Notes under the pieces: model-generated
Database searches by the model: none
Seen by the model: only the letters and a program-made list of their open reading frames with translations
Told to the model about the DNA's origin: nothing
Shown: positions 48,126-61,089 of the stretch, one piece after another
Position numbering within the stretch: the stretch's first letter is position 1
How the letters are laid out: every line of letters starts with the position of its first letter
Made by a program: the position numbers and the translations under genes
NCBI GenBank assembly: GCA_013396525.1
Contig: VWYX01000085.1
Coordinates: forward strand, 154,432 to 218,431
Source: Chaetorhynchus papuensis
Taxonomy: Eukaryota; Chordata; Aves; Passeriformes; Rhipiduridae
DNA: 64,000 nt
Direction of reading: 5' to 3'

Positions 48126-49814
48126 CTGGGCAGGAAGAGCTCAGCAGATAATGAGATAGATATTGCTTTGATTTCCCCAGTAATTCAGTTTCTTCAAGAA
48201 TGCCCAAAGGGTTTCTGCCTTGTGCAAACCAAGGGATTGTTCAGTCTTGTTTTGCGTGGGGTCTTTTTGTTATAGAGGAAAAGCTGGAAAGCAAAGACAC
48301 TTGACTGTGACAGAGGGAAGGAAGCGTGTGTAGAATAGACACATGCTAAAACCACAGTGCTTTAGACCTGCAAACCTCAATGTTTGTCATCCACACTGCA
48401 CTAGGTCAGCTTTCATCACACAGGGTAAAAAATCCTTACCCCGAGGAAAGCCAACACAAGGACATTTGGCTCAAAAGACTGCTTTGCAAGACCTAAATCA
48501 GAGTTTAGGAAAATTGTTTCATTTTCAAAAAGCCCTCCAGCTTTCATTTTCATGAAGAATATGCAACCTGAGGGAATGCCAACACTATAAAGCCAGGAGG
48601 CATCAATATGATGCATATATAAAAATATATATTTAAATTATACAGTACATATGTTTTGTATGTGAATGCATTAAGTATATTTAATCTCATGATTTTCAGA
48701 TTAATATTGTCCTTCTCAAGGGTCTCTGTTCTGATTCTGGAACATTCATATCTCTCAATCTTTCCTTAAGAGAGAAAATAAAAAAAGCTACAATGCAAAT
48801 TTTTGGACCAAGTAATTGAAAATCTGAAATTAAAATGTGAGGGTTTTTTTAGTTAAGTTGTTCCCATAAAAAGTCTGATGTATTGGCTGACTAAGATCTC
48901 TGTTATGTCCTGCCAGAATTTAGATCTGAGCTACAATGTCTCTTTAATATATATTTTTTTCTGTTATCAAAAATTCTCTTTCTGGAGCTCATCATCTGGT
49001 GTTTTGCATTAAAATTCTTAAAATTCAGCAGCTTTGTGTTATATTTAGAAACTTTTAAAATCTCATTGTGAAAAAGAGGGAGCTTAGCTGTGCTTATTTG
49101 AACTTGAGTTACTATTATCAGAGAATGTTGCTGCCTGGAGCACCTGAATGTCCTTCTAAAGGTAGCTCCTGGCAAGTGGTGAGGAACAGCCAAGCAATTC
49201 AAAAGCATAATTAACTTTTGGATGCTCTTTTCTGACATGATAACCCAAGGTTATAATGTGTTATTTAGGTGATACTAGTGGTCCCAAATTACATATTATC
49301 TGGAAGGATCTGTGCTGGCATTAGCTCCACCAGAAGGTGGTTTCCAGGATTCCTTTCTGGTTGTGGCAAGTTTTTAATCTACTAAAAGTAGGAGAAATGT
49401 AAGGGAAATTCATTGTTCCACTAATGAAAAGCTCCCCCCTTGTTTGAGTTCACTTGTCCAAGTGGTTTTATCTCTTGAAAAATTGATATAACAGTGTTTA
49501 AGTGGGTATAATAATGCCTACATACTTCAGAAGAACACTGTGGGACATAACGGGCTGATTAATTTACTTCTGTGCTATGCAAGATGTTCCTATCAATTCT
49601 TAGATATCACCTGTGTGTCAAAAATGAGGTACATGGATAAATGTATAGCAATACATACAGGGAAAAGCAATTTCGACTTAACATATAAAATGTTGTGTTT
49701 TGTGAGACCATTACTACTCAGAAATGAGACATTGAGGATATTATAGATAGTACCATGATACTGTCAGCTTAGTGTTCAGCAGCAGTATGAAAAGAAAACA
49801 AATAGTTAGAAATA
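48126..49814. other. AT-rich noncoding stretch
   Basis: No recognised repeats or exons. A TA-rich patch lies near 48614-48650. Confidence 0.5.
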
Positions 49815-50055
49815 TTAGGAGAGGAATAAAGAAGAAAACAGAAGACATCATTATGAAAACAAATACGTCAATGGTTTTCCCACACCTTGATGGCTGCGTG
49901 CAATTCTGGACCTCCCATCTTCAAAAAGCATGTTCCTAAGGGGGAAAAGGTTCAGTGCATAGTGACAAGGACAATTCAGAGGTATGGAGCAACTTCTGTG
50001 TAAGGAAAGCCAAGGTACATGTGCCAGTTTTAGTTCAGATCAGGCATGTGGTTTT
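49815..50055 (+). mobile_element. Older CR1 LINE, first part
   Basis: Sense-strand CR1 of an older subfamily. Phrases such as agacatcattatgaaaac, ctgcgtgcaattctggacc and ggtatggagcaacttct follow each other in the order known for the end of the CR1 reverse-transcriptase-distal region and the start of its 3' region. Similarity fades after about 50050. The element resumes near 50376 after an unrelated insertion. Confidence 0.8.
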
Positions 50056-50375
50056 GAAATAAACCTTCAAATCATCCTCACTTACTGCACTTTGGTTCAA
50101 ACAGAGGACACTCTTAGAGCACCTGAACCAAATTCCACTTGGATGAAACAAAGCCAGCCAATGCCCTGGAACATGCCTAGTGCAATTCTGGAACATGCCC
50201 AGTGCAATCCAACTACTAATGAGTACACAACCTGCAGGACCAATTTTATACTCATTGGAAGAAAAAAGCCTGCTGAGGGTGCTGGAAACTCTACATCAAT
50301 AATTTTGTTTTACAGGTGCACTCCTATTATTTACTGTACAGTGTGGCATAGCTGAGGTGAATGCTTCAACCTGAA
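50056..50375. other. Unclassified insertion inside CR1
   Basis: About 320 bases interrupt the CR1 where only about 60-100 bases of element sequence are expected. I recognise no family. It contains a 22-bp tandem duplication at 50167-50210 (tggaacatgc unit). No obvious target duplication or terminal repeats are visible. It may be a small mobile element, or highly diverged CR1 with expansions. Confidence 0.35.
50167..50210. repeat. 22-bp tandem duplication
   Basis: Two adjacent 22-base copies that start tggaacatgcc and tggaacatgcc, differing at two positions (tag/cag and attc/atcc). Confidence 0.9.
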
Positions 50376-50847
50376 AAAGAAATGAGTTATTGGAAATGTG
50401 AGAGAAGTCCACACGATTCTGAGTGGCATGGAGAGGAATGCTAGAGATCAGCTGGTCATTGTATTTTTCAGATACAGATCCCATAGAATTAGGTACTGGA
50501 TTAGTTTGGATCATGTTTAAAACAAAGGAAAAGATATGGTTCTTTGTGTGGCTTGCAGTGAACCTGTGGAGCCCCTTGCCAGAGGATGTTTCGTATGGGT
50601 GAAGTTCAGGTGGGTGTGAAGGCAGACTGGACAAATGCTTGGAAGAGAGATCTGTTGACATTTACTAACTGGGTTACCAGTTGTGTCAGGACTGGAAAAT
50701 CTCTTTGGCTGAAAGTGGGCACAGGGGTAGATCACATATGTTCCCTTTTCTTTCTCTTCCCTACATGTCCCCTCATGACCATTGCTGGAGGCACAACATT
50801 GCTCAAGGTAAGCCCTTGCTCTGAGACAGTGTAATGTTCTTACTTGT
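50376..50847 (+). mobile_element. Older CR1 LINE, 3' part
   Basis: Continuation of the element from 49815. Recognisable phrases are ctgagtggcatggagagg, aacctgtggagcccct, tgccagaggatgtt, ggcagactggacaaat and, near the end, the counterpart of the CR1 tail at 50790-50847 (gctggaggcacaac, ctctgagacagtgtaatg, ttcttac). It runs into the assembly gap, so its 3' terminus is not visible. Frames of 72 to 121 codons over it are not genes. Confidence 0.8.
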
Positions 50848-50888
50848 NNNNNNNNNNNNNNNNNNNNNNNNNNNNNNNNNNNNNNNNN
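50848..50888. other. Assembly gap (41 N)
   Basis: A run of 41 unknown bases at the 3' end of a CR1, followed by atatattt. A simple repeat at the element's end may have caused it. Confidence 0.99.
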
Positions 50889-53025
50889 ATATATTTAAGA
50901 AGTGCTGTAAAAATGATTTTTAATAGACAGTTAGATCTGAATTTTGCCTTTGAGGCTGGTGCTGGTGGTTTCCCTGCTAGAAATGCTTCTCAAAAACCTG
51001 TGCAGGTTAAATTAAAGTGTGTTTTTCTAAGGAAGTTTTAAATGAGTCATTTAGATGATTTTCAGCATCACAGACTACCTGAACTCTAAATGACTGCAAT
51101 AATAAAGGGTATTCATTTGAAGCAGCCACAATTTCCTATTGATATTTTATGTTCATTTTGATTTAAACTTTATTGCTGCAACATTGCATAATTTCACAGG
51201 TGTAAAAAAAATGCTGGGTGTGTTAAATGTGCAGTTGGAAAAAAGGAAGAGAGATAGCTGAGGGACATCTCAAGTTTCTCAGTCTTGGTGTTTATGTAAT
51301 TTTTTGACATGAAGAACAGGGTTTTTTTTCTTACATATATGAATGCTTTTGTATAGTAGTGAAATAAATCTATCTTTGGGTTGAACACGATGATTTTTAG
51401 CAATAAACAGCAACACTATATTTGACATTTATGGCCTGAGGAATGCAATGTCTGATTGCAATAGCAGGAGATTTGAAACATCCTCCTTAGAGAGATGGTA
51501 TAGTCAGGTGATGCTGTGCCAAAGCCATAAGAGGATTGTCAAACTCAGAGTCAAATGAAGATCAGTTGCTTTAGAGTGATGAATTAAAGTTCTGGGCTCT
51601 GGGAGAAAGCATCTTGCTTGATCTAATAGTCAGAAATGGCCCGAATGCTTCTTTAGTTTCCCCCAGCATGCAATGCTTTCAGCTACACCTTTTCCCAACT
51701 GCTCCTTCTGGATGAGGTGTTGGTCATGGAGTGGCAGCTGTTCCCAGTTCTGGACACCTGTCCTTGCCACACTGCTTTGGAGATGGCAGGAGACAGTGTT
51801 TGCTGTCTGGCTGACATTACCTTGGGTGTGGAGCATGGTTGGATCACAGCCTGGGGTGGAATGGCTGCAGGGAATACTTTTTATTACAGCTGAATTACTA
51901 AAGTAAGGAATAACAGTAAATACTTAATGTGAGTCAGACAAACCTTGTGAGTCAACACTTCTCACAGTACTATAAGACGTTGTTGCTTACCAGTTGAGTT
52001 CCTTGAATTCCTGTAACTGCACTTTGCTGGCAATGACCTCAGACTAGGGGATGGCAAGGTGTGAGCACGGAGCTCTGTCATGCACCAGGTCATTTGCATG
52101 CTGGGCAGTGCTCTGACTCCCCAGTGCTTGTGTGCTGTGAGAGACAGAAGAGTTGCCAAAAAAGAGCATACCTCTACTCTGGCCTCTGGCTTAGTGCAGT
52201 GAAAAGACTTGTCATTTAAAATAAATGTAATCATTAAGAGATATGTAATATGCTTTTTAAAGATAGATGATCTGTAACTTATTTTTAGCTGCAATTTAAC
52301 ATTTAGTGGAAAAAGCATTTATACAGATATTGGTTATCAGCACCATGCAGTTGTCAGTTTTAAAATTTGCAGAGGGGAGAAAGATTCATAGAACCTACTG
52401 GGGGTGATTTAGAGAGAGCTGAACCTCAAGAGACTGATATATTCCTACTGTTCAAATTATCTTTTGATTGTGATAAGAACGACTTCATCACCAGCATTCT
52501 GCTGTACCTGTAAATACTTGCTTTGCTCTAGAAAAAAGCTGTGCCAGAATTATATCAATGCACATGATACTGCGCACCAGCTGTTTTCAGTATAAAAAAA
52601 GTCTTCACAATAAATCAGTAGGAACATAATTTCGGAATTTATTTGGTTTGTTCTCGCTGTACTTTAAGTATATGCAAGAGGGAGTGCACACAAACTTTCA
52701 TGTAGGCAACTAGAAATTAGACAACTGCTAAAACACAAGAAATGCCATGGTACAGCACCTGAGGAAAGATAGGTCAGAGAAATCAAGATTAGGGAACATA
52801 TTTCCATTTCCTCCAGGGGTTTTTAGGTTGAGCGATGGTATAAAAATGGAGAAACATAACCTTTGACTCCACTTTCATTCAGAAGTTTGATTTTTATTTG
52901 ACTTATCCTTCTAATCAGATTTTTATTTAATTGTGGGATTTTTCCATCTCTGAGGGTAGAGGAAAGGGTTAAGGCTCTGCCAATATGTCACCAATTCCTC
53001 CTCTTAAAGGCTGTGGTAATGTATG
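50889..53025. other. Noncoding stretch, nothing identified
   Basis: AT-rich with a slightly GC-richer patch at 51660-51880. No repeats or exons recognised. Confidence 0.45.
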
Positions 53026-53029
53026 GAAA

Positions 53030-53720
53030 GGTCTGTAAGCACGGCATTTTTGTATTTTAATCCTCTTCCATTAAGTTCTAATGACCGGTTGCTGAACGAT
53101 GTCATGCATTTCCTGCTCCTTTTACGGGGAGCTGTTTTATAAAGCAGCAGCTTGGAAGCGTGCAGGAAGCAGTCATCTCTGGAATTGATTGCATTTCTGA
53201 TAGAGCACTTTTGTACTGTATCCCTGGAGAAAAGCTGCAGGTCATAATGGCTTATGTTCTCCTTGTAGCTGCAGCATAATAATTTACAGAAGTAGAGCAA
53301 AGGCGGAAACCAGCTCTACCATCTTTAAACCTCTCACTAGACTCAGTTCACTCTGTTTCTATTTGTTTATTATTTATTTAAAGAAAGCAGATCATTATTA
53401 TTACTGGAGGGGAGTAAAGGGCTGTGTATTATACGGAGAAAACCTCTCGGTCTGAAACAGCTGATGTTTATAAATTGGTTGGGCGTATGATCCACAAGAA
53501 ACATGTCCAATTTGATCAAGTGATGTGGAAAGGGCAGTTGAACAAAAGCAATGTTTGCATATATTGGGATGGCAGTAATGATCATGTCCCTTCTGTCTGT
53601 CACACTGATTCATTAAAAATGGGTGTCAGCCATTAAGCTTTGATTTTCAGCACAGATAAGTAATGAACAAGCACATAAAGGAAACAAAGGCTGGCCACAC
53701 TGCAGAGCAGTCTGATGATC
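53030..53720. promoter_or_regulatory. Candidate conserved noncoding element
   Basis: Nearly 700 bases with at least nine CpGs between 53040 and 53490 (cacggc, gaccggttg, aacgatg, tttacgg, gaagcgtg, aggcgg, tacgg, ctcgg, gggcgta) in a CpG-poor region. They also carry SOX-type cores (gaacaaaag, aaacaaagg) and ttgcatat, an octamer-like word. No repeat or convincing frame explains it. Of the noncoding candidates here, this is the one I would test first. The claim is inference without an alignment. Confidence 0.3.
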
Positions 53721-54400
53721 TGATTATGCTGAGAGACTGCCACTTTCTTGGCGGAGTGGGAAGTGTAAGGGGAGGATTCCCATTGTTCCTCTTTCCTCAG
53801 CTCGGTCCTCAGTCAAATATTGGTAAGAAATGTGTGGGTTTTTCATGCATCTTCTCTGGAAAATTGCTTTCCCTTGTTCCTGATGGAAATCAACAAGACA
53901 GTCCCTGGAGTGAATTCTTCCTGATGTGCCAGATTTAGTGAGTGTCTGGGTGTGCAGAAAGCATGTAGAAAAAAGCTTTTGAGGTTTATAAAACACATGG
54001 CATTTGCTGTGGTTTATTTTTTTTTCCCGTTTGCAAGTGTGCTGATCTGAAGAATATATAGAAGCAGAGATGGTTTTTACTCTTTCTTTCTGCAGATGCC
54101 TAAATTATAGCATGGAACTAAAGGCCTCTGCCATATAGTAGCTGGCACTGGATATCAATCTTCCTACTAGTACCAGGCTGTCATGAGCAATTTTCTATGA
54201 CTGGACTGGTGTTAGTCTGAGCAGGTTTCCCATGATAGACTTAAACAGTATCTCAAGCCATTTTTTCATTAATACTCTGGTAATTTGGATGTTTATTGAA
54301 CCATGAACAATCTTAGCACCAAAACTTCAGGTGGGCTAAAAAAATGTACTGCTCTTGTCAGACAACAGCAAGGATATTTAAAATAAACGTCTGGCTTCTA
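53721..54400. other. Noncoding stretch, nothing identified
   Basis: No recognised elements. Confidence 0.45.
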
Positions 54401-54404
54401 CTAT

Positions 54405-54535
54405 AACTTTAGGAAATTCACTTACCTTCTCGTTATTTCAACCTGCCTGTTTCTCAGATGGCAATAATGTTACTGAGTGCAACAGAATTTAGTGAATACA
54501 GATTTGCAAGGCATTTGGGCATTTCACGTAAAAGG
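54405..54535 (+). mobile_element. Possible ancient MIR-type SINE fragment
   Basis: The order aattcacttacc, tgcctgtttctcag, atggcaataatgtt, tttagtgaatac and tttgcaaggcattt resembles the 3' half of MIR or a related CORE-SINE, with heavy divergence. Recognition is by eye only. Confidence 0.35.
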
Positions 54536-56060
54536 TTTTACAGTAATTCTTGAGAAGACTATGAATTCTTACTGGTGAAGTCCATGATAGTCACCTTGAG
54601 ATGAGACTGCTCTCAAAAACTGAGAGAAAGAGGAGGAGGGGCCCTGCGGGTATGAAGGGTGAAACAGTGTGGAGCCAGCACCCTTGGTGACAGAGTTAAG
54701 GCCTTTTTCTCTTTCCCTTTTTTTTTGGGTGCTGAGGAACACTTACCATTGTGTGTAAATCCACTGGGTTCAAAGCTTCTCATGTAGGACAAACCAGCAT
54801 GTTCTTTTTCCTGGAATTATAGAAATAAGCACGTAGTAGGGACAGCAGAAGGGAATGTGTAGTAGAGGACTAATGGAAACTTGATATAATTGGTATGATT
54901 TTCACTAATTATGGCACTGCCTCCTAATATACCATCATCTTTACATTAAGAAGAAAAACGAAACCCCCAAATATGGTGATTTTAAGCTGTTATTCATCCT
55001 TTGTTCTATCTGCTCTCCTAAGCCCTGGATCTGTGCAGCAGTAAAAAAAGGTACAAAGTGATCAAGCAGAAAAGCACTTGAGATTTTTAGTTTTTACCTT
55101 TTAGCAAGCTGATTTGAAAATTCACATATATATTTTGTGGTGTTCTGTTGTCTGTCTTGCTTCTTTCAGTGGCCACTTGGCTAGGAAGATGAGGGCTTGA
55201 AAAAAGCAAAGCTTGAAATTCCTGCCGGAGGTGAATGGTAAGGACCTCCCCGGTGTTCCTTTTTTTGTATGGTTTTAGGCATGTTGAGTTTGATAACTGA
55301 TTTTGTACAGGTAATCCAACAATAGTCCAGGAGTAAGTGGCAACACGAGGACCAGGCAGAAAGAGTGGGAAAATGGTAGAAACCTCAGAAACATGGCTGA
55401 ATGTAAACGATGAAAGGACAGTGCTGACTCTGCAAGGAATATGAATGATGGGATAGTGATATCTATCCTTTCTTCCTTTTCTCTATACTGAAAAAATAAT
55501 TTTGTGAGAACTTATTATGATTATCTGTTAATGTTTGTATTTGAGAAGGGAATGATATTGGGTTGAATGATACATGCATCATTAATTTTGGTTGTAAGAC
55601 AGTCTGAGATTTTGGCAGCAAAACAATCAGAAAAGGTCTATCTTTATTTTTGAACTTTACTCATAGAAATTTTTTTAATGTGATGAGCACATAGTCCTGA
55701 AGACACACATCCCCATTTTGATGCTCTTCCTACCTGGGTCTCTGGGCTATTGGGAAATTAATCTTTATCACATTCCCTTACATTGGAATGAAGCCTGGCT
55801 CTTGCAGGGAAGACAAGTTTTCACTATTAATATATTTGTTTTCCAGAGGTCATTTAGATGGGTCTTTTATCATCTTTGTAGCAGAAAATGACAATGTCAT
55901 TTTGTCATGTGACCATGTGACAATGTGACAATGTGAGGACTCTGAAATAGAGTAACAAGACTTTTCTTATGTGGAAACCCCAGAAAAGCCTGGTCTATAG
56001 AACTAGGATTTTGCCCATGAAGCTCAGAGAGGTGACTCCTTTTCCCACTATCTTTCCTTT
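54536..56060. other. Noncoding stretch with short tandem repeat
   Basis: No exons recognised. At 55906-55937 an 8-base unit (catgtgac/aatgtgac) repeats four times. Confidence 0.5.
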
Positions 56061-56063
56061 CCC

Positions 56064-56165
56064 TGGGCCTCTAAGCAGCCTGGTCTAGTGGAAGGTGTCC
56101 CTACACATAGTGGTGGGGTTGGAACTAAACGATCTTTAAGTCCCATCCAACCCAAAGCATTCATC
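56064..56165 (+). mobile_element. CR1 LINE 3' tail
   Basis: Sense CR1 terminal segment: cctggtctagtggaaggtg, ggttggaactaaacgatc and cccatccaacccaaagc. About 100 bases, strongly 5'-truncated. Confidence 0.9.
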
Positions 56166-56369
56166 CTGGCTGGGGAAAGGACTTCATTTGTAAATTCAGG
56201 AGAGGTGTTAAGAAGGAATAGCTGAGTTAGGAGTGGATTAATTAATGCTCCCTTATTTCCAAGTCTAGTCTTTGGTGGAATGACTTGCTTATCTTGCATC
56301 CATCAGTAGCAGACCTTATTCTGCTGCCTCCCCTTTTCTTTTAAAATATCTTCCATATAATTTGTGTTC

Positions 56370-56390
56370 TTTTTTTTTTTTTTTTTTTTT
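56370..56390. repeat. Poly-T run (21 T)
   Basis: Twenty-one consecutive T. No recognised element sits beside it. Confidence 0.95.
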
Positions 56391-58110
56391 AAACATATGC
56401 CCAATCCTTTTAGCTTAGTGTGAATCTTGGATTTATTTTCTGGTTGTAAATAATGTATCCATTAAGCTGTATGTTTGACATTGCTCAGTTTCCTGTTAGT
56501 ATTTACCCTGAAGTAATCTTCAGCAATAGAACAGCAAAAGGTTCTGTTTATCATTTGGTGTTCATTTATTATTAATCTAAGATTTGACAGACTCCAAGAA
56601 TCTATTGTTTCTTGTGGCACATAAGTGATCTGGAGGAACTGATAGATTTTTCATGTTTGATGGAAATATTTATATGCATTTTTCTAGAGTACTGTTGTTT
56701 TTCCAAATACACTACCTGCTAAAGGAGATAATTGTTCTAATCCTTTCTGCTACTTTTGATTTTAAAATGTATTATAGTAAGATCAATTGAAATTGTATTC
56801 CAAATTTATAAAGGACAGGGAAATACAATAAAAAGCACACAATAAAATTTTACTGGCATAAACTTATTTAACAAAATTGTTCTAAAATATACAAGAGGGC
56901 ATTTAATCAATTTTTCATGGTCTCTAACTCTGAGGGTAGTAAATCACATAAAAATGCGGTACTTTTGGTGCATTTATAAATTCACATATTTTTCTTGCAT
57001 CAGAATTAATATTAAGGAGATTATATTTCTAATACTAATCCACAGTCTTTTTTTTTTCAGAAGTAAATTGAGCCCCTAAATTTGAGTCCAGCTACCATTG
57101 CTACTCTCAGAGACTTTAAAACAAATGAAAATGCTAACTAACAAACGACAACATTTAGCTGCTCCTGGGAGTGGGTACTCCAGATCTGGAGTGCTACCAG
57201 ATACAATTACTTTATCTACACTGTGCCTTCCCTCAGTTTACTGCCTCTGGTATAAGACCAGTATGTCAGACTCCTGTTATCCTCCTGCTGTTGCATTCTG
57301 AATGTGTCTTATTCATGCAAATAATATCCATTTACCAATCATTCCTGATTATGCTTAGATTCTTTTGGACTTTTATCAAAGCTGCTTCACTTCCCTTTTT
57401 CTAACTTACTTGTATTTAGGTTTATTTGACTTTTGGAGGTACCAATGTCAGCTCTGAAATCTTTCTTGTCTATTTAGTGACTATTATCTGGCAATATATA
57501 TGGAATGAAAATCTATAATTTGACAGATGGCAAGGAAAGTCAAAGTAGTAAATTTAGATCAATTCATGGTCTACATACTTGGAAGTGGTTTTAGCCTTTA
57601 GTGGGCTTTAAATTGTTGTAAAGCAACTACTGAAAGAAAGCTAAAGATTTATCCAAGTTCTTTTTATAGTTAAACATGGTAGCGGTACTCTGGAAGTATC
57701 AGCATGACATTTTGTTAATCAGTTTTATATTGAAACAATTGTGGAATTGCTATCTCTGAATTATGAATATTGCAAAAATCAGAAGATTCCTGAGAAGCTG
57801 AGTTGACAGAGACTGAGTAGGGACTCTGTAGACAGCTGAGACTCTTTGGAGACTATGGAAGTCCTATGCCAATAGGAATCCAGTAATTCAGATTTCTTCC
57901 CTGTGTATACCAGCTAAACTAAAACCTGACAAGCAGAAATGTGATCAGACAAGTAATTTCTGTAGGTGAAAAATACACAATATGGTTTGTGTTTATCCTT
58001 CTGTGACTGAGGCAGCAAGAGTTGCCTGTTCATTCTCCCCTACTGGTGGAAACCTGCAAAAGCAACAACTTCTTTCCCAAGTACCCGGAAGCTGAGAAAG
58101 TTTTACTTCT
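56391..58110. other. AT-rich noncoding stretch
   Basis: Nothing recognised. A strong acceptor-like tttttttttcag ends at 57060, but all three frames close within about 20 bases behind it. Confidence 0.45.
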
Positions 58111-58140
58111 GTATCATAAGGTATCATAAGGTATAATAAG
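58111..58140. repeat. 10-bp tandem repeat, three copies
   Basis: Unit gtatcataag, twice exact and once as gtataataag. Confidence 0.95.
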
Positions 58141-60215
58141 GCAGTGGAAGAAGTAGGGGGATTAGAATAGTAATGCAGAAATCAGTAGAAAGGCCCAAGA
58201 AAACAGAAGGGAAAACAGTTCTTCAAATTTTTCTTAAAATTTCTCATATAGTCACAGGCGGGTGGGTGGGTGGACAGGCAGGAACATCCAGGAATGTGCC
58301 CCGCAATCCCCTTGTAGCTGTGCAGCTATGTGCCTGCATACACAGCTTTGTTCCTGTTCTAACTCCAGCCTGGAATTTGAAATGGGGTGACCATCTTGCA
58401 CTGTGGGAAGAGCCTCTGTATGAGGTTGCTGTCAGTAGTGGCAGGAGAGAGGAGGAGAATGACACTGGCATTTGAGAACAGCACAGTGCATCCCAAAATT
58501 CTCATAATCCTAACAATGCTAGCCCATCTCCATAACAAAGTTTGATTATGGGGGGCCCAAGATTTCCTTGTGGATGATTACAGTCTTCTTAACCTTCAAA
58601 TAAAGTAGTGAAGAAAACAGAATATGAAAGGCCTAAATGATTTCCTACACTAGTTTTGAGTAGTGAACACATATGAAGAGCACATTACTCTGCGGTGACA
58701 AGGAATTGGCTTTCATGTCCCTTGCTACCATTTTGAAGGTTAAATTTGGTCCCTGGGTTAGAAACACTTAAGCAAGTGTTGCGTCCAGAGTAGAATGGTT
58801 TGGCACTCTTTTAGATTCCTCAGGGAATCTCATCTGAATCCCTTCATCAACTGGGGAGGCAGTAGGTCTAGTGCAGGACAAACCAAGTCTTCCTTTGGTT
58901 GTCCTGGACACTGAATTTCAACCTGGGACTGAAGCCATCCTTTCTTTACTGCCACTGTTTGACACTCACGTGGGCATCAGTAGTCAAATTATGATCTAAT
59001 GTTTGAAAATATTTCCTGCATTTATAATCATGTGTGTCAGAAGAAATCCATGACCACTGTGAAATGGGATTTAATGGGATCCATCTGAGAACACTGGTAG
59101 GTGGGAAGATCCCACTTGTGTATGGTGAATTATGAATGGCTTATCTAAGCTATGTATGCTGTAACGCTATTAGGTCATATTCCTACAGATTCACATGATG
59201 TCTTATAAGGCATTGGACACTTTATTCTCTGTAAATCGCAGTGTTAGTAGTAAACAACTAAATAGTTACTGAGTCTTTCATGTGATTGACTACTCCTACT
59301 GTAGAAAGTGGTGGTTTGACAGCATATTTTTTCTTCTGGAACAGCAAAAGTGCAGTTTGATGTCTGCTCTGATGTGTATTGAGTTACAACTGTGACATGG
59401 GTCAGTTTTGCCTGGCATGAACACAAGCCAGTTGACTTCCTATTGCATGTCTACATTGAGACTTCACAGTAATTAAATCACTAAACTTATAAAATATAGG
59501 TTACTTATTTGAAATAAACCGTGAGACTGAATGGCATGTGTAGTACTGAAACAATTCACTAAACGCACATCTGTGCTCCTAATTCTTGCAGACTTTATAA
59601 ATCCACTTCCAGGAATTGCTTGTGTATGCAATGTGGAGATCAATACCTTGTTGGCAGGAAATTACCGTTCTGTTGGTCTGGGAGATCAGTGTATTCAGAA
59701 TACAGGGGGCAGGGCTCACTCTGTGTTTTATGTCCAAATTACTATATTTTCCTGGTATAGTCAGAACTGTTCTGTTTTACATTTTGTTTGGCATGCACCT
59801 TAAACAGAACACCCAAATTAGAAGTAATAATGGTTTGGTTTCCTGCCTCCATTGATTTCTTCTCTGTCTGCTAAGAAAGGATAAAAATTGCACTTTTTAA
59901 ATTTGCAGTGAATCTGCAAGTGCATTATAGGGAAACAAGTAGCAATCTCCTAAAAAAATGGCAGTAATAGACATCTGTGATATATTTTAACGCTGTGAAA
60001 CTGTGAAATATGAGAGTATGTTCGTGTAGTGAAGACAACCAGCAGCAAGAGTTAGAGATAACAGAGCTGGTGTTATTAGTGCACTGCTGGATTTAGTCAG
60101 GAGATTTAGGCTGCAGGGGTCTGCCCTTGTCTGATGTGCAATACAGAGTAAGGCTTTATCCTTTCTGTGCTTCTGTTTGCCCATCTTTAAAACAAACAAA
60201 GGTGCTGACTTCCTT
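58141..60215. other. Noncoding stretch, nothing identified
   Basis: A (GGGT)n-like tract lies at 58258-58273. Otherwise no repeats or exons recognised. Confidence 0.45.
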
Positions 60216-60218
60216 GGT

Positions 60219-60287
60219 GAGGAGAGAGAGTGATTGAGAGAGAGGGAGGGATTTTTACTCCTCAGGGGTACATATTTTTACTCCTCA
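60219..60287. repeat. GA-rich tract and 23-bp direct repeat
   Basis: A GA-rich simple tract (60219-60250) is followed by two exact copies of atttttactcctca starting at 60251 and 60274. Confidence 0.9.
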
Positions 60288-60638
60288 CTCTGATGCATAG
60301 AAGGGTATTATAGACCTTCAAAGGGAGGGCAGGAAGCACTATTGTTTGACTGTTTGACAGCTTATGAACCAAAAATTGTAGAGTATGAATGCAAGGTGTG
60401 ATGCTCTTTGCTTGACAGGTGGTCAAAACAGTTTATCAAATGGAATATCAAGAAGGGACTTGATCAGAATGTCTAAATGTTCTCCTGCTTTCAAAAATAT
60501 CCAACAATAAGAAGATGAAGAACTAGTGGCTAAAAGTCAAAACCTCAGAAACTGAAATGAAAAATAGCATGCACATTCAAATTGAACGTGGATGGATTTT
60601 GGGGAGATATGGTTTTTGCTAAACTCAAATTATTGCAC

Positions 60639-60891
60639 TCAGAATGGGTGTAATTGAATGAAAATCTTTGGTCGCTGGTAGAAAGATGCTCTAATGGTTT
60701 CTCTGGCTTTAACATGGGAAGCTATGGCAACAAATGACTCCAACAGTAAGACTTTCCCTTCATTAAATGAAGCAGCTGCTATTGAAGGATCTGCCACTGT
60801 TGTCTTCCCCTGAAAATCTCTGACACAGAAATTTAGCTCCAGAAGCAAGGCAGTTGCCAGGTGTTGAGGCAAATCAATGGCGTCATACTTG
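60639..60891 (-). other. Candidate terminal exon, minus strand
   Basis: On the minus strand a strong acceptor (gcctccttcccttgcag) is followed by an open frame of 83 codons to a stop. The peptide begins KYDAIDLPQHLATALLLELN and ends IQLHPF. No donor interrupts it, so it would suit a last coding exon. I recognise no domain. Frames of this length are not rare by chance, so the support comes from the acceptor alone. Confidence 0.2.
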
Positions 60892-61089
60892 CTGCAAGGG
60901 AAGGAGGCTGTAATCAGCTGATGGAAAAAAGACTTTCAATATGTCAGTAACCAAGGTCAGAGTTGAGGTTATTTGTACATCTTCTTTAAAATGTCCAAGT
61001 TTTCAGTGTATTAAAATACTGCTGATATGCTCTTATTCCTCTATATTTTTAAAGAAAACAAAAACGAGACCCTGCTTTCTTTTTCTGGG

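Noticed and set aside
57040..57130. Strong polypyrimidine tract and AG at 57060
   Set aside because: All three frames close within about 20 bases and no donor follows at a sensible distance. Not supported as a coding exon.
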